DNA from: Burkholderiales bacterium
GTDB lineage: Bacteria; Pseudomonadota; Gammaproteobacteria; Burkholderiales; SG8-39
DNA length: 62,111 nt
Reading direction: 5' to 3'
Assembly: GCA_020848075.1 (NCBI GenBank)
Contig: JADLAV010000083.1
Span: forward strand, 1 to 62,111
Positions 61,996 through 62,111 of the stretch are shown in pieces. The position numbers and the translations under genes are program-made. Under the pieces are notes generated by a model that had not been told where the DNA came from, searched no databases, and saw nothing but the letters and a program-made list of their open reading frames with translations. Positions within the stretch are counted from its first letter, which is position 1. Every line of letters begins with the position of its first letter.

Positions 61996-62077
61996 CCGAG
62001 ATCCTATGCAGGGCTGGTCAGTTGGGGTCTCTGCGACTAAAAAGGGTTTTCCACAACCTATTTTTTGGAGGCAGAGA

Positions 62078-62111
62078 TGGAACCCAAACTGGCAGCCCTG
62101 CAGGAAGTCAG
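62078..62111 (+). CDS. Start of an unidentified gene, cut by the window end
   Basis: ATG 62078 is preceded by GGAGG at a good distance in an AT-rich leader (ACCTATTTTTTGGAGG). Only eleven codons are visible (MEPKLAALQEV). Too short to identify. Confidence 0.45.

Overview
The window looks like a chromosome segment from a high-GC betaproteobacterium (Burkholderiales/Nitrosomonadales-like). I base this on the strong G/C bias at codon third positions, on the block Rieske protein / xseB-ispA-dxs-folE2, on the block rpsT / murJ-sirB1-ribF-ileS-lspA-ispH, on the pilE-fimT-pilV-pilW-pilX-pilY1 operon, and on recurrent extended -10 promoters of the form TGCTANAAT. No rRNA is present; one tRNA (Thr, CGT) is. 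Nearly all genes are housekeeping or metabolic. The accessory signal lies in intergenic repeats, an ISL3-family transposase remnant, one PIN-domain toxin-antitoxin pair and a few lineage-specific genes.

Layout. 1-2.5 kb: dcd, a GNAT acetyltransferase, a hotdog thioesterase and folA. 2.6-6.9 kb: a glrK / lipoprotein / glrR (QseE-QseG-QseF-like) two-component locus, a small lipoprotein gene, and then a gene-free stretch with two GlrR-like binding sites, a near-consensus sigma-54 promoter and, about 200 nt further on, a terminator. I read this stretch as a GlmY-like small-RNA gene. 7.3-12.7 kb (minus strand): a PEP-CTERM protein, then a close-packed chain Rieske oxygenase - sulfurtransferase - DUF2784 - receiver/Hanks-kinase fusion - thyA. 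12.8-19.5 kb: isoprenoid (xseB-ispA-dxs) and folate (folE2) genes, an aspartic protease, a glutamine amidotransferase and yajQ. 19.6-24.2 kb (minus): hyi-glxR-ttuD and a BMP-type receptor with uraH, a purine-to-glycerate theme. 24.9-31.7 kb: argG, argF, argD, an orphan ParA and an arginine/lysine/ornithine decarboxylase, bracketed by two copies of a foldback repeat. 32.4-41.2 kb: rpsT, murJ to ispH, and the toxin-antitoxin pair. 41.4-48.6 kb: minor pilins and PilY1. 48.9-53.1 kb: a Fur/Irr-like regulator, tRNA-Thr and two tandem paralogues with PilZ-like motifs. 53.2-58.8 kb: AsmA-like protein, esterase, mog, darP, pmbA, DUF454 and an exported methyltransferase. 58.8-61.8 kb: coxD-coxE-coxG without coxMSL.

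How the parts work together. GlrK, the lipoprotein and GlrR should sense an envelope signal and drive sigma-54 transcription, and the only sigma-54 promoter I noticed in the window lies just downstream. The hyi/glxR/ttuD genes would carry glyoxylate-derived tartronate semialdehyde and hydroxypyruvate to phosphoglycerate, which fits uraH next door; gcl is not in the window. Several intergenic regions carry a modular family of paired hairpins whose stem sequences vary while their pairing is kept.
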